From Caballeronia sp. dw_19 (GTDB lineage Bacteria > Pseudomonadota > Gammaproteobacteria > Burkholderiales > Burkholderiaceae), in the NCBI RefSeq assembly GCF_018449515.1, contig NZ_JAAVUQ010000032.1:23837-87836 (forward strand): a DNA stretch of 64,000 bases, written 5' to 3'. Below the pieces are notes generated by a model. The model ran no database searches and was not told the DNA's origin. It saw nothing but the letters and a program-made list of their open reading frames with translations. Numbering within the stretch: the stretch's first letter is position 1; each line of letters opens with the position of its first letter. Below are positions 19,719-29,547 of this stretch, one piece after another. The translations under genes and the position numbers were made by a program.

Positions 19719-20345
19719 TCAACGCGTTATTCCGTCCTGTCGCAGATGTGTTTGCGAACCTGCGTGGCCATGTTCGCTAAACGATGCTCGGTTGGTCCTC
19801 GCTTGGCGACGCTCGCCTTGGACCGGAAGTAGTTTGGATAGCGCATCCGGTCAGACGCGCGAGGTCATCGTCAACATTCAGGCTCGCGGCCACGTGCCCT
19901 TTGACCTATGAGTAGCAGCCACTGATCTGCGACGCGCACGCTGAAGATCAGCGGTTCGCGTGGAACGCGCTTCAGGACATAAACGGGTGCGACGGCGTGG
20001 GTACGGCTGGGGATTGGCCCAGTAGGTGTCCAAAGCGCCAGTCAGGGTCACGCGCCTTGCCGTGATTCTTTGTCCAACAGCACCGTGGTCACGTCCGGTG
20101 CCTCTTCATGTTCCAGATCAATATCGAAAAATGGCCACGCTGTGGTCTCGAAGACGCTCAATTGTGCTTCGTTCATGTCACCATCCCGTGATGATGAACG
20201 CCCCCAACACTGGCCAGTTTCCGGTCATCCAGACACGTTCCTCATAGGAATCACGTGCACGCCTTCAGGCTCAAACCTCGCTAGACAAGACCAGCCCTTT
20301 ACATCTTATTTGCATTCCTACTCAATTCCGATATTCATCGTTTGT
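19719..20345. other. Intergenic stretch with a solitary IS630-like end
   Basis: No intact gene is seen. The sequence TGACCTATGAGTA at 19902-19914 is identical to the right terminus of the IS630 relic (13831-13843). Before it, one frame reads SGQTREVIVNIQARG and stops at this end, perhaps the tail of a lost gene. Confidence 0.35.
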
Positions 20346-21364
20346 TCACGCGTTCTCTTCGGTAAAATCCAGAAGTGGCTTTCCGTCGCGACCACTAGAC
20401 TCCGCGCTTGCCAAAGCGTCGCCAATCATCGATATTGGATAACGCTTCGCCAACGGCAAACGAAGTGCTCCGCTAGCAAGGTAACTGAGCACGGTCTCAA
20501 CCGCCTCGCGAGACTCGTCGAGAGGCAGCCCTGCCATCCAATGAAATAAAAACCAACCTTGAATTATGGATGATTTGTAAATTAGCTGTGGCACAAATAC
20601 AGGCATCTGAAACCCGCTGACGTCTGTTTGTCGATGCGACGACAGCGCGCCGTAGACGAGAACACGACCGCCAGGGGCTAGACATCGAACCACTCCTGCT
20701 CCAACCGTACCCCCAACGCAGTCGATGGCGTGCAAAATACCCTTCTCACCCGCCGCGGCTGTAACCTGCTGCTGCCAGTCTTCGTCCGCCGTGCAAATGA
20801 CGACGTCTCCCCCCAGCTTTTGGATCTCTGAAACCTGCTCCGGACGGCGTACAAGATTGATAGTACGGAAGCCTTTGAGTTTGGCAATTTGCAAAACCAA
20901 ACGTCCAATCGTTGATCCTGCAGCTGTCTGCAAAAGTGCGTCTCCCGCCGCCAGCTTATGCACACTCAATGTCATTGCAACCGCAGTGACGGGGTAACCA
21001 GCGCTTGTGCTGCATCTTCATCTGTTACCTCGTCTGGAACCCGCACCACGCGTTCGGCGGGGACTAATACATGAGTACGCCATGTGCCAAATACATCCAG
21101 AAGAACGCCCCGAATTCCGATAGACAGCCCTTTGATGTTTGACCCAACCGCTTCGACGATACCCATACCCTCTAATCCAGGCGTCGCAGGCAACGTGGGT
21201 TGTCGGCCAAATCTTCCCCGAAGAACATGCAAATCGCTTGGATGAACCGGCGACAGCCGCATACGAACGACAACCTCGTCCGGGCCAGGTGTCCTTTGCG
21301 GCGTGTCTTCAAGTGTAAGTACTTCTTTGGGTTCGCCCGTTTTCGTAAATACGAATGCTTTCAC
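20346..21364 (-). pseudogene. Zinc-independent quinone oxidoreductase (MDR family), split by a frameshift
   Basis: Two minus-strand frames together form one medium-chain reductase. The N-terminal part (21364 to 20972) has KAFVFTKTGEPKEVL, PGPDEVVVRM, HPSDLHVLRG and PGLEGMGIVEAVG. The C-terminal part (20975 to 20346) has the NAD(P)-binding LLQTAAGSTIGRLVLQIAK and DCVGG. The expected joint PVTAVAMTLSV appears if one base is restored in the CCCC run near 20990. I place the start at GTG 21364 with GGGAG upstream, not the longer frame to 21496. The stop of the first part and ATG of the second overlap (20972-20975), so expression of two halves is not excluded, but a recent disabling frameshift is simpler. 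Confidence 0.85.
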
Positions 21365-22225
21365 GTAGTGCTCCCGACTGAGGTTGCTATCTGTGCCAGA
21401 ACAATTTTCCTGTCCAAGCGCTTGTATCGAATGGCCATGATATCCAGATACGGGCATATACGCATTTATCACATGAGCCCCAGGGGCTGTTTGCATTTGC
21501 TGAAATGTGTTTACATCCTGTTCTTCGCGCTGCAGACAAGGACTACAACCCTGACGTTTTCTTGCAAACGATTCGGGCTACCCGAGCGAAGGTCGTGACC
21601 CCGTCAGGTTCTATTGGATAGCTGGGCGCGATCACCCGCGTTCAGCCCCTCAGAACAGTGCATGGGTCTTTCGATCCACCCGGCTCAAGCCTCTACAAAG
21701 GCATCTTGCGACACCCGGTTTCACAACTGTATTCCGGCAGACTAATGATTTCCGAGTACGATCACTTCTAGCGATGATTCCCTGCGGGGTCGAAAAAGTA
21801 CACTATTCGCTCTGGCTTGCGACCTTACTTGGAGTGTTTTCTACCGCGTGAATTCGGGTTGATGTTTGGGTACCGTGCCGCGATACGCAAAGGGATGCCC
21901 GCTCGGAAATTTCAGCGCGGAGGTGGCTGGCCATAGCCCCGCCCGTATGGGGCGCTTAGTCAAGTACCTCCCAATCGTCGCGCACCACCTGGAGCCATTT
22001 CTGAGAGAATTGCATAGCCAAGGCGCGGGAACAGGGAGCCGTCAGCGGCAGGATTTTGGCGGCCATGCGGGGGCGCTTCGTGCTGAATAGTTAGGATAGG
22101 GAATTGATACGGATGCGCGTCAAAAAGAGCAACGCTCCCTTGATCGAGTTATAGCAGATCATCTTTGACAGACTTCCCAGCAGATGCAGCCGGTAACTCA
22201 TGCAACAACGCCTCTGGAGGCCACC
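21365..22225. other. Intergenic stretch with a possible TetR-family remnant
   Basis: Most of this region shows nothing. Between about 21866 and 22090 (+) one frame reads RYAKGCPLGNFSAEVAG and HHLEPFLREL, resembling the C-terminal GC(L/P)xGN segment of TetR regulators that often sit beside quinone reductases. No helix-turn-helix is present, so this is at best a fragment. Confidence 0.3.
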
Positions 22226-22717
22226 ATGTCCGAACCGATTATTTCGTCGCATATGATCTCGATTGACCACATACAAATCCGCTCAGCGCGGCCGTTCGAT
22301 GAGGTCCGCCGAAAACTTGAGGAGACCGTTCCGCAACTCGACCGAGCCATCATGGCGGCGTTGAACGAAGGCGATCAGGCGCGCGCCCAAGACTATGGAG
22401 ACCGCGGTCCGAAGCTCTCGATCTTCCTCGTGCGCGATCACGGCGCGCTGTTGCAGATTGCCGGCGCGGCCCGCAAGGCGCTTCAATACGAGATCGGCAA
22501 TCCTCTGACTGCTTCCAAAATGACCCGTCACCAACTCGCTGCGGCACTCTACGCACCGTTGCGCGTCGCCCTCTACGAGGACGAACAGGGACGCGGAGTC
22601 TTTGAATACGACAGGCCATCATCGTTCTTTGGCCAGTTCGGGGACGAGCAGATCACGGAAATCGGGCGCGATCTCGACGATGAGCTAAGGGCTGCCCTGC
22701 TCGGTGCCGCCAGCTAG
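22226..22717 (+). CDS. DUF302 domain protein
   Basis: A 163-aa cytoplasmic protein. The segment SFDEV-like PFDEVRRKLEETVPQLD, then LSIFLVRDHGALLQIAG and ARKALQYEIGNPLTASKMT are typical of the DUF302 fold, which has no established function. ATG 22226 is preceded by GGAGG at a good distance, so I reject the longer frame from 22184. It is flanked by non-coding sequence and an IS30 relic, and has no operon partner. Confidence 0.75.
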   Translation: MSEPIISSHMISIDHIQIRSARPFDEVRRKLEETVPQLDRAIMAALNEGDQARAQDYGDRGPKLSIFLVRDHGALLQIAGAARKALQYEIGNPLTASKMTRHQLAAALYAPLRVALYEDEQGRGVFEYDRPSSFFGQFGDEQITEIGRDLDDELRAALLGAAS

Positions 22718-22949
22718 GAGTACCGTCAAGATTCGGGCTGGTTTGTACGCTTGCGATCTGAAAAAAGTCCCACTGCATAAAGATGGACACAAACCGCGCT
22801 TCGAGCGGTTGAGCCGCGGACAATCACATCACAGCAAGTGCTTAGATTGATCGATTGTCCAGCGACGCTATCGTACGTCGGCGTCCGAATCTTGACCGCA
22901 CCGCTTGTCCTGCATGCCCTCCAACGGATCGGTGACTTGGATAACCATT

Positions 22950-23260
22950 TGGGATGCTGGAAGATCATCCGACGAACAAATGTCGAGCCATCAAGAGCTT
23001 GCCGCCGCGACCGGCGTGAAGGTGTACTTCTGTGACCCGCACAGTCCCCGGCAACGCGGTACCTGCGCAAACACCAACGGGTTCCTGTACCAGTATTTGC
23101 CTAAAGGCATGGACGTATCGGTCTACAGTCAAGGCGAACTCGACGCTATCGCCGACAGCTTGGACAGCCGGTCGTGCGCCGCTCACGCGTTCCATTCGCC
23201 ATTCGAGGTCTTGCTGCAACCCTTGCTTCAGCAAGCCAATCTCCAGGCTCTAAACATTAC
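22950..23260 (+). pseudogene. IS30-family transposase C-terminal remnant
   Basis: The frame contains ELAAATGVKVYFCDPHSP, QRGTCANTNGFLYQYLPKG and SVYSQGELDAIADSL, which are the conserved DDE-domain C-terminus of IS30-family transposases, including the ENTNG block changed here to ANTNG (loss of the catalytic glutamate). The N-terminal two thirds are missing. The surrounding bases from 22718 to 23557 hold no other recognisable gene. Confidence 0.8.
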
Positions 23261-23557
23261 CCCCTGTCGCACTTCACCCTTGAAACCGCCCTGTCCTGTT
23301 TCTCATCGCTGGAAAACTCGACTTCTCACGCTTCAATGAACGCGCCCGCTAAGCCCCGTTACCCATTCCGTTTTAAAAAGAGCCAGCAAAAGCTCGCACA
23401 AGAAGGCGCCACTACCGAAAGCTCACCGAACATTGATCTGAGTCATGATGTGAAGATTTCCGCGACAGCATGATCGTAACCGCTATACGCGTGGATTTGC
23501 AGTTCCGCCCGTGCTTCAGCCGATCAACCGGATGATTGCAACCTGCTGGGAATTGAA

Positions 23558-24973
23558 ATGAAACCTATGTGGTCGCCGGCCAAGACGGCGGAGATTTCAG
23601 CGCGGCTAGACCGATTGCCGCCATCGCGATATGTCTGGAAATTGGTTCTGCTGCTGTCGTTTGGCGGTATGTTCGAATTCTATAACCAATTCCTTGCAGC
23701 CTATGCAGTCCCTGGGATGGCGGCTTCGGGGCTGTTCACTCCCCAATCCCTCGGCATATTTGGCGTTCTCTCGCATCTGGGTATCTCCGGTGCCGGTACA
23801 TTCGTCTTCGCCACCTTCTTTGGCCTCTTCGTAGGCACTATTGTATTTGGTTCGGCTGCAGATCGATTCGGTAGACGATCCGTGTTCGTGTGGTCGATGG
23901 TCACGTATTCGATTGCGGCATTCATCCTGGCTTTTCAGGCGACCGGCTTCGGCGCCGACCTGTTGAGCTTTTTCGTTGGGGTGGCTCTCGGCGTGGAGTC
24001 CGTGACGATCGACACCTATATCTCCGAACTCATACCAGCCGCCGAACGCGGACGTGCGATCGCAGTCAATCAGTTCGTCCAATTTTGTGCCGTGCCCATC
24101 GTAGCACTGCTGGCGTGGCAACTCGTCCCTCGCAGACCATTTGGATTTGATGGCTGGCGATGGGTTGTTCTAGTGGGTTCGACAGGGGCCGTAATCGTGT
24201 GGTTGATCCAACGGCGATTGCCCGAATCTCCTCGCTGGCTGGCACGCAGAGGACGAGAGGCAGAGGCTGAATTGATAACCGCCAAAATAGAAGCAGCGGT
24301 CGCGGCTGAGTTGGGACGCGATCTACCTGCTCCCGGTCCCGTTGCTGTCGAAGCGGCCGCCACGAGCGATGACATAGGCGCAATCTGGCGGACGCCCTAT
24401 CGGCGCCGAACCATCATGCTGTCGGTGTTCAACTTCTTTCAAACGATCGGTTTCTACGGTTTTGCTTCCTGGGTGCCAACTTTGCTGATCGCCAAGGGCA
24501 TTCACATCACCACGAGCCTTGAGTACTCTTTTATCATCGCGGTGGCGAACCCCTTGAGCCCACTGGTGGGCACGCTCATCGCCGATCGGATGGAGAGGAA
24601 GTGGGAGATTGTCACAGCCGCCAGTCTTGTCGGCATCTTTGGGCTGTTGTTCTCTCAGCAGAGTACCGCCATCTTGCTGATTGCATTCGGGGTATTAGTG
24701 ACCCTGTCTAACAATTGGATGTCATTCGCCTACCACGGTTACCAGTCGGAACTGTTCCCAACCCAGATTAGATCGCGGGCAGTGGGGTTCGTCTACTCAT
24801 GGAGCAGACTATCAGGGGCGTTATCTGGGCTAATGATCGGTTTCTTTCTGCAGAGCTTTGGTGTCACTGCAGTCTTTCTGTTTATTGCCTTCAGTATGGT
24901 GATGGTCATGATTTCGATCGGCGTGTTCGGTCCCTTGACGCGGGGCCTCACGCTGGAGCAGATCTCACACTGA
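23558..24973 (+). CDS. MFS transporter, possibly for citrate or a dicarboxylate
   Basis: A 471-aa major facilitator with 12 predicted membrane segments. The loop 2-3 motif is GSAADRFGRRSVF, the cytoplasmic loop after segment 4 has ISELIPAAERGRAIA and after segment 6 RRLPESPRWLARRGREAEAE, as in the sugar-porter/organic-acid carriers. The position directly upstream of a PEP-mutase-family gene, malic enzyme and citrate lyase on the same strand suggests citrate, malate or a related acid as cargo; this is context only. The start follows GGGAATTGA. Confidence 0.8.
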   Translation: MKPMWSPAKTAEISARLDRLPPSRYVWKLVLLLSFGGMFEFYNQFLAAYAVPGMAASGLFTPQSLGIFGVLSHLGISGAGTFVFATFFGLFVGTIVFGSAADRFGRRSVFVWSMVTYSIAAFILAFQATGFGADLLSFFVGVALGVESVTIDTYISELIPAAERGRAIAVNQFVQFCAVPIVALLAWQLVPRRPFGFDGWRWVVLVGSTGAVIVWLIQRRLPESPRWLARRGREAEAELITAKIEAAVAAELGRDLPAPGPVAVEAAATSDDIGAIWRTPYRRRTIMLSVFNFFQTIGFYGFASWVPTLLIAKGIHITTSLEYSFIIAVANPLSPLVGTLIADRMERKWEIVTAASLVGIFGLLFSQQSTAILLIAFGVLVTLSNNWMSFAYHGYQSELFPTQIRSRAVGFVYSWSRLSGALSGLMIGFFLQSFGVTAVFLFIAFSMVMVMISIGVFGPLTRGLTLEQISH

Positions 24974-25087
24974 GGGCCGGAGCCCTGGTCTCTCAGCGAT
25001 TGATATGGATCAATGCGATCCGCCGCGGCTCGGAGCAGCATTTCTTTTTGTGGTGTGCACGACGCCTAATGAGAAGGATATCTAACC

Positions 25088-25984
25088 ATGAAGCGAACGA
25101 CCGAATTCAAGCAGTACCTGCTGGCTCCAGAGATCCTGCTTTGCCCCGTGGCGCATGATCCGCTGTCTGCAAAGATCGCACAACGGGTCGGGTTCAAGGC
25201 AATCGGTGCCATGGGTTATGCGAATTCCGCAGCATTGATCGCGGCCCCGGATGTCGAACTCCTGACCTTGACGGAGATGGTGGACTGCGCTTGGCGTATT
25301 GCGGATGCAACCGACCTTCCCGTTCTGTGCGACGGCGATACAGGTCACGGCAACATTACCAACGTGATCCGATCGATGAAGCAGTTCGAGAAAGCCGGGA
25401 TAGCGTCGATCTTTTTTGAGGATCAGGTCTCCCCCAAGCGATGCGGTCATATGTCGGGCAAGAACGTGATTCCAACCAACGAGTTCGTCGCGAAGATCAA
25501 GGCTGCGGTTGACACGAGGGTGGACGAAGATCTCATGATCATGGCGCGGACTGATGCGCTCGGCGTGCACGGCATAGAAGATGCAATAGAACGCATGCAT
25601 CGATACATCGAGGCCGGCGCCGACTACGCTTTCGTCGAAGCGCCGCGGACAATCGAGCAGATGCGCCGACTCACGAAGGAGATTAAGGCTCCGATGCTGG
25701 CGAACATGATCCCAGGCGGGGCCACGCCAATCATCGCAGCCAGCGAGCTTCAGGAGATGGGATTTGCAATCGCTATCTACCCGAACGCGGTGACATATGC
25801 TTATGCGCGCACCGCAACAGACATCCTCAGCGAACTGCTTCGGACAGGCACCACCGCTGGATTCGCAAACCGCATGATCGAGTTTGAAGAGTTCAATGCA
25901 TTGGTCGGTTTGCCTGCGATTCGCGGCAATGAAGTGAAGTACTACGCCGGGGTTGAAGGCGACCGGACTGCGGACACTGACTGA
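25088..25984 (+). CDS. Isocitrate lyase/PEP mutase superfamily protein (oxaloacetate decarboxylase-like)
   Basis: A 298-aa TIM-barrel enzyme of the ICL/PEPM superfamily, which cleaves or forms C-C or P-C bonds next to a carboxylate. Visible motifs are CDGDTGHGN (metal-binding aspartate), FFEDQVSPKRCGH (the K-x-C-G-H-type loop), DLMIMARTDA and NMIPGGATP. Members include 2-methylisocitrate lyase, 2,3-dimethylmalate lyase and oxaloacetate decarboxylase. In this setting, between a carrier and malic enzyme/citrate lyase genes, decarboxylation of the oxaloacetate made by citrate lyase is the most economical role. A lyase for a substituted malate or citrate remains possible. Confidence 0.75.
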   Translation: MKRTTEFKQYLLAPEILLCPVAHDPLSAKIAQRVGFKAIGAMGYANSAALIAAPDVELLTLTEMVDCAWRIADATDLPVLCDGDTGHGNITNVIRSMKQFEKAGIASIFFEDQVSPKRCGHMSGKNVIPTNEFVAKIKAAVDTRVDEDLMIMARTDALGVHGIEDAIERMHRYIEAGADYAFVEAPRTIEQMRRLTKEIKAPMLANMIPGGATPIIAASELQEMGFAIAIYPNAVTYAYARTATDILSELLRTGTTAGFANRMIEFEEFNALVGLPAIRGNEVKYYAGVEGDRTADTD

Positions 25985-26189
25985 GTTGCGCACCGATCGT
26001 CGTGCACGAGCGGAATTCTTGCACGTGGTTTCATTCTCGTGGCCGGTTTCGACCTTACACGGGCGACCGACTTGTAGCAATTACCCGCTCCTGCCCGTGC
26101 AACTGGAGGGTAATCCATCCGCCGCCGTGACACAGGCGACACGGTTTTCGATTGCATCTGTATCCAGATACGAAGCTGAGTAAACCATC

Positions 26190-27842
26190 ATGCCAAACCG
26201 ATCCGAGCCCACGTCTGAAGATGCCATAGGCGGGATAGCACTGTTCCACGATCCGCGACTGAATCGATCGACGGCGTTCTCTCAGGCCGAACGCGAACGC
26301 TACGGCTTGCTTGGCTTTCTGCCGGAGCAGGTCGAGACCGAGGAGTTGCAACTGCAGCGGGTGCTCGAGCAGATAGACATCAAACCGAATGATCTGGAGC
26401 GCTACATATTCCTGTCGTCACTACACGATAGCAACGAGACGCTTTACTATCGGACCCTGATGTCGGACCCCGCACGGTTCATGCCACTCGTCTATACGCC
26501 AACCGTCGGCGAAGCCTGCCAGAAATTCGACCGTATCCTCCGTCAGCCGCGCGGCCTGTATCTCGCTATCAACCGGAAGGACCACCTCGTCGAGATCCTG
26601 CGCAACTGGCCAGAGAAAGACGTGCGCTTCATCGTCGTGACCGACGGCGAGCGCATCCTCGGCTTAGGCGACCTCGGCGTCGGCGGGATGGGGATCCCAA
26701 TCGGCAAGCTCTCACTCTACACCGCCTGTGCCGGTGTGCCGCCAAACCTCACCCTGCCGATAACACTCGACGTTGGCACCAATAACGAGGGCCTGATAGC
26801 CGATCCGCTCTATCTCGGCCTGCGCGCGCCACGCATCACGGGCCAGGCCTATGACGAATTCATCGAGGCCTTCGTGAACGCAGTCGCGACAGTTTACCCG
26901 CGCGCGTGCATTCAGTTCGAGGACTTTGGCTTCGCCCACGCGTCCCCCATCCTTGCCCGTTACCGCGAACGGATCTGCTGCTTCAACGATGATATCCAGG
27001 GGACAGCGTCCGTAGCACTCGGAGGGTTGATTGCAGCGCTGAAGATCGTCGGTGGATCGCTCTCCGAGCAGCGCTTTCTGTTCCTGGGCGCCGGCACCGC
27101 CGCTACGGGGATCGCCGGGCTGCTCGTTCAGGCAATGGTGATGGACGGGGTGGAGAAGGAGGCCGCGGGCCAGTGCTGCTGGCTGTTCGATATCAAGGGC
27201 CTAATCCAGTCGAAACGGCAGGACCTTGCCGACTTTCAGCAACCGTTCGCTCACGAGCACGATGCAATCGACGAGTTTACTGTAGCGATTGAGACGCTCA
27301 AGCCAACAGTGATCATTGGCGTCTCGACCGTAGCAAAGGCTTTCAACCAAACCGTAATAGAAGGGATGGCAAGAATCAACGGGCGACCGATTATCTTCCC
27401 GTATTCGAACCCAACCTCGCGTTCGGAGTGCACTGCGGAGGAGGCGTACAAATGGTCGGAAGGGCGGGCGGTGTTCGCTAGTGGCAGCGCGTTCGGCCCC
27501 GTCCACGTCGGTGATAAAACCTTCGTCCCGGGACAAGGGAACAACGTCTATATCTTTCCGGCCATGGGCATGGCCATCTACGCGACACAGGCCATGCGCG
27601 TTACTGACGAGATGTTCATCGTCGCGGCGAAAGCGCTTGCGGAACAGGTGACGCAAGCCAATCTGGACGTCGGACTGATCTACCCGCCGCAGGGCGATAT
27701 TCTGAAGGTCTCGCTCAAAGTTGCAACTGCTATCGCCAGCCACGTCTTTGACCGCGGATTGGCAGGCGTGGAACGACCCAGCGACGTCGAGTCGTTCATC
27801 GCGGAGAAGGCTTATGTGCCGAATTACCCATCGCTTGGCTGA
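26190..27842 (+). CDS. maeA: NAD-dependent malic enzyme
   Basis: A 550-aa long-form malic enzyme (the class that includes E. coli MaeA), converting malate to pyruvate and CO2 with reduction of NAD+. The N-terminal SLHDSNETLYYRTLMSD and VYTPTVGEACQKFD, the GDLGVGGMGIPIGKLSLYTA block, FNDDIQGTASVALGG and the dinucleotide site FLGAGTAATGIAGLL are all in place. It precedes the citrate lyase genes by 360 bases on the same strand. Together with the PEPM-family protein it would feed C4 acids from citrate cleavage into pyruvate. The symbol is given by family resemblance. Confidence 0.92.
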   Translation: MPNRSEPTSEDAIGGIALFHDPRLNRSTAFSQAERERYGLLGFLPEQVETEELQLQRVLEQIDIKPNDLERYIFLSSLHDSNETLYYRTLMSDPARFMPLVYTPTVGEACQKFDRILRQPRGLYLAINRKDHLVEILRNWPEKDVRFIVVTDGERILGLGDLGVGGMGIPIGKLSLYTACAGVPPNLTLPITLDVGTNNEGLIADPLYLGLRAPRITGQAYDEFIEAFVNAVATVYPRACIQFEDFGFAHASPILARYRERICCFNDDIQGTASVALGGLIAALKIVGGSLSEQRFLFLGAGTAATGIAGLLVQAMVMDGVEKEAAGQCCWLFDIKGLIQSKRQDLADFQQPFAHEHDAIDEFTVAIETLKPTVIIGVSTVAKAFNQTVIEGMARINGRPIIFPYSNPTSRSECTAEEAYKWSEGRAVFASGSAFGPVHVGDKTFVPGQGNNVYIFPAMGMAIYATQAMRVTDEMFIVAAKALAEQVTQANLDVGLIYPPQGDILKVSLKVATAIASHVFDRGLAGVERPSDVESFIAEKAYVPNYPSLG

Positions 27843-28201
27843 TGTCGATCGGCGACGAGGATCGCTCGTCATGCAGCCGGGATCCGCTCAAGCAGATCAG
27901 GGCGGCAGAGTGTCACGCTGTAGAGGAACCACAGTGCCGCGACGGTCCGATTCTTCGTCGACCACGACGTGCCGCCAGATGACTTGGAGACGGACGCTAA
28001 CGTTCCCATCGAATTCGTTGGCAATGGTGCGTTGCAGAGCGTTCTGCCGGATGCCTGCAGCGGTTGAAAGTCTAGCGCAAAGGAATGAGACTCTTCATGA
28101 GCCAACGTCTCACGATGGTGGCTCACCCGTTCGCCCTAACTCTAAACACAACCAGTCGCCGGCACCTTCACTAAGGCTTACTTAGAAGAGAGGGCCGTAC
28201 C
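27843..28201. other. Intergenic stretch before citC
   Basis: No gene was recognised. One plus-strand frame around 27955-28075 (VDHDVPPDDLETDANVPIEF) looks peptide-like but matches no family I know. The segment just upstream of 28202 carries GAGAGGG, the ribosome site of citC. Confidence 0.35.
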
Positions 28202-29254
28202 ATGCGCAACGAAATCGAGTTGTTTACGGTTGACGCGAGCGGTTCTTCCACGGAGATGGAAGGAATCAAGGCTCTATTAAACGCCAATAATCTTGAGCTT
28301 GATCGTCAAGTGAGCAGCTTCGTGGTATGCCGCCGGGGTGGCGACATCATTGCATGTGGCGGCCTCGATAAAAATTTGATTAAAGACGTCGCCGTTGCCT
28401 CGGATTACCAAGGTATTTCGTTGAGTCTCACATTGGCTACCGCGCTTACCAGACTGGCCGCGGACAATGGTCATACGCATCTCTTTTTGTGCTGCCAGCC
28501 GGCCAAGGTCAACTTGTTTCGCGGCTGGGGGTTTTACCCGCTCGCTGAAGTGCCTGACCAGATCGTCCTGATGGAAAACAGTCCAGTTGCTATCAGGAAG
28601 TACTGCGACCTACTTGGTGCCGAAAGAAAACCTGGTACTAATATTGGCTGCATAGTGTTGAATGCCAACCCGTTCACACTAGGCCATGCTTATTTGGTTG
28701 AGGTTGCGAATGCCCAATGCGATTGGCTCCATGTTTTCGTGGTGAAAGAAAACGCCTCGCAATTCTCGTACTTGGATAGGCTCGCCCTAGTGCGGCAGGG
28801 TCTCAAAGAACTGGGAAAACTTACGATACACCAAGGTTCCGACTATATTATCTCCCGCGCGACATTCCCCGGCTATTTTCTTAAGGAGAAGGCGGTCATC
28901 GATAGTAGTTGGGCTGGGATAGATCTTCTGGTGTTCCGCAATTATATTGCTCCAGCTCTTGGGGTCACTCGTCGTTACGTCGGCACCGAGCCGCTGGATG
29001 CGGCAACAAGCAAGTACAACACAGCCATGGAATTCTGGCTCCGACGGGCAGATTCCCAGGCAGGACCGGTCGAGACAGTGGTCGTCCCACGCAAGTGTGT
29101 TGATGGCAGACCAGTCTCTGCATCTGCGGTGAGAAAGCTGCTGTTGCAACACGATTTTGCAACGTTAGCCCAGCTCGTTCCTCCTTCAACGCTTACCTTC
29201 CTCGCGTCTGGTATGACCGGAAACCGCGACGGCCGCCCAGTAGGAGGTCCGTGA
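28202..29254 (+). CDS. citC: [Citrate (pro-3S)-lyase] ligase
   Basis: A 350-aa acetate:SH-citrate lyase ligase, which acetylates the thiol of the citrate lyase prosthetic group with ATP and so activates the enzyme. The N-terminal third is GNAT-like (VVCRRGGDIIACGGL, AKVNLFRGWGFYPL) and the rest is a nucleotidyltransferase domain with NANPFTLGHAYLVEVA, the T-x-G-H nucleotide-binding motif. It is the first gene of citCDEFX and is separated from citD by two bases. The length matches known CitC proteins. Confidence 0.92.
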   Translation: MRNEIELFTVDASGSSTEMEGIKALLNANNLELDRQVSSFVVCRRGGDIIACGGLDKNLIKDVAVASDYQGISLSLTLATALTRLAADNGHTHLFLCCQPAKVNLFRGWGFYPLAEVPDQIVLMENSPVAIRKYCDLLGAERKPGTNIGCIVLNANPFTLGHAYLVEVANAQCDWLHVFVVKENASQFSYLDRLALVRQGLKELGKLTIHQGSDYIISRATFPGYFLKEKAVIDSSWAGIDLLVFRNYIAPALGVTRRYVGTEPLDAATSKYNTAMEFWLRRADSQAGPVETVVVPRKCVDGRPVSASAVRKLLLQHDFATLAQLVPPSTLTFLASGMTGNRDGRPVGGP

Positions 29255-29256
29255 GA

Positions 29257-29547
29257 ATGAAAGTTATTAAAGAAGCATTAGCCGGAACATTAGAGTCCAG
29301 CGATCTGCTGGTAAAAGTCGCGCCAAATGACACGCTCGATATCGTCATTCGAAGCACGGTCATCAAGCAGTTTGGCAAGCAGATCAGACGGGTTGTCATT
29401 GAGACGCTGAGTCAACTCTCGGTTGGCGAAGGTTCAATTGTGATTGAAGACAAAGGTGCCCTGGATTGTGTGATCAAGGCGCGCGTTCAAGCTGCCGTGT
29501 TGCGTGGTGCCGCCTGTGACGAGTTGAATTGGGAAAAACTATTATGA
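29257..29547 (+). CDS. citD: Citrate lyase acyl carrier protein (gamma subunit)
   Basis: A 96-aa carrier protein that bears the phosphoribosyl-dephospho-CoA group. The attachment region AGTLESSD places S14 at the position of the modified serine in CitD proteins. RIAP-like KVAPNDTLDI and DDKGALDC-like EDKGALDCVIKARVQAA complete the family pattern. I use ATG 29257, eight bases after TAGGAGGT; the in-frame GTG at 29251 is too close to that ribosome site. The stop overlaps the citE start (ATGA at 29544). Confidence 0.93.
   Translation: MKVIKEALAGTLESSDLLVKVAPNDTLDIVIRSTVIKQFGKQIRRVVIETLSQLSVGEGSIVIEDKGALDCVIKARVQAAVLRGAACDELNWEKLL

Noticed and set aside
21866..22090. Intact TetR regulator gene
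   Set aside because: Only a short C-terminal-like segment is seen; no helix-turn-helix or full frame is present.
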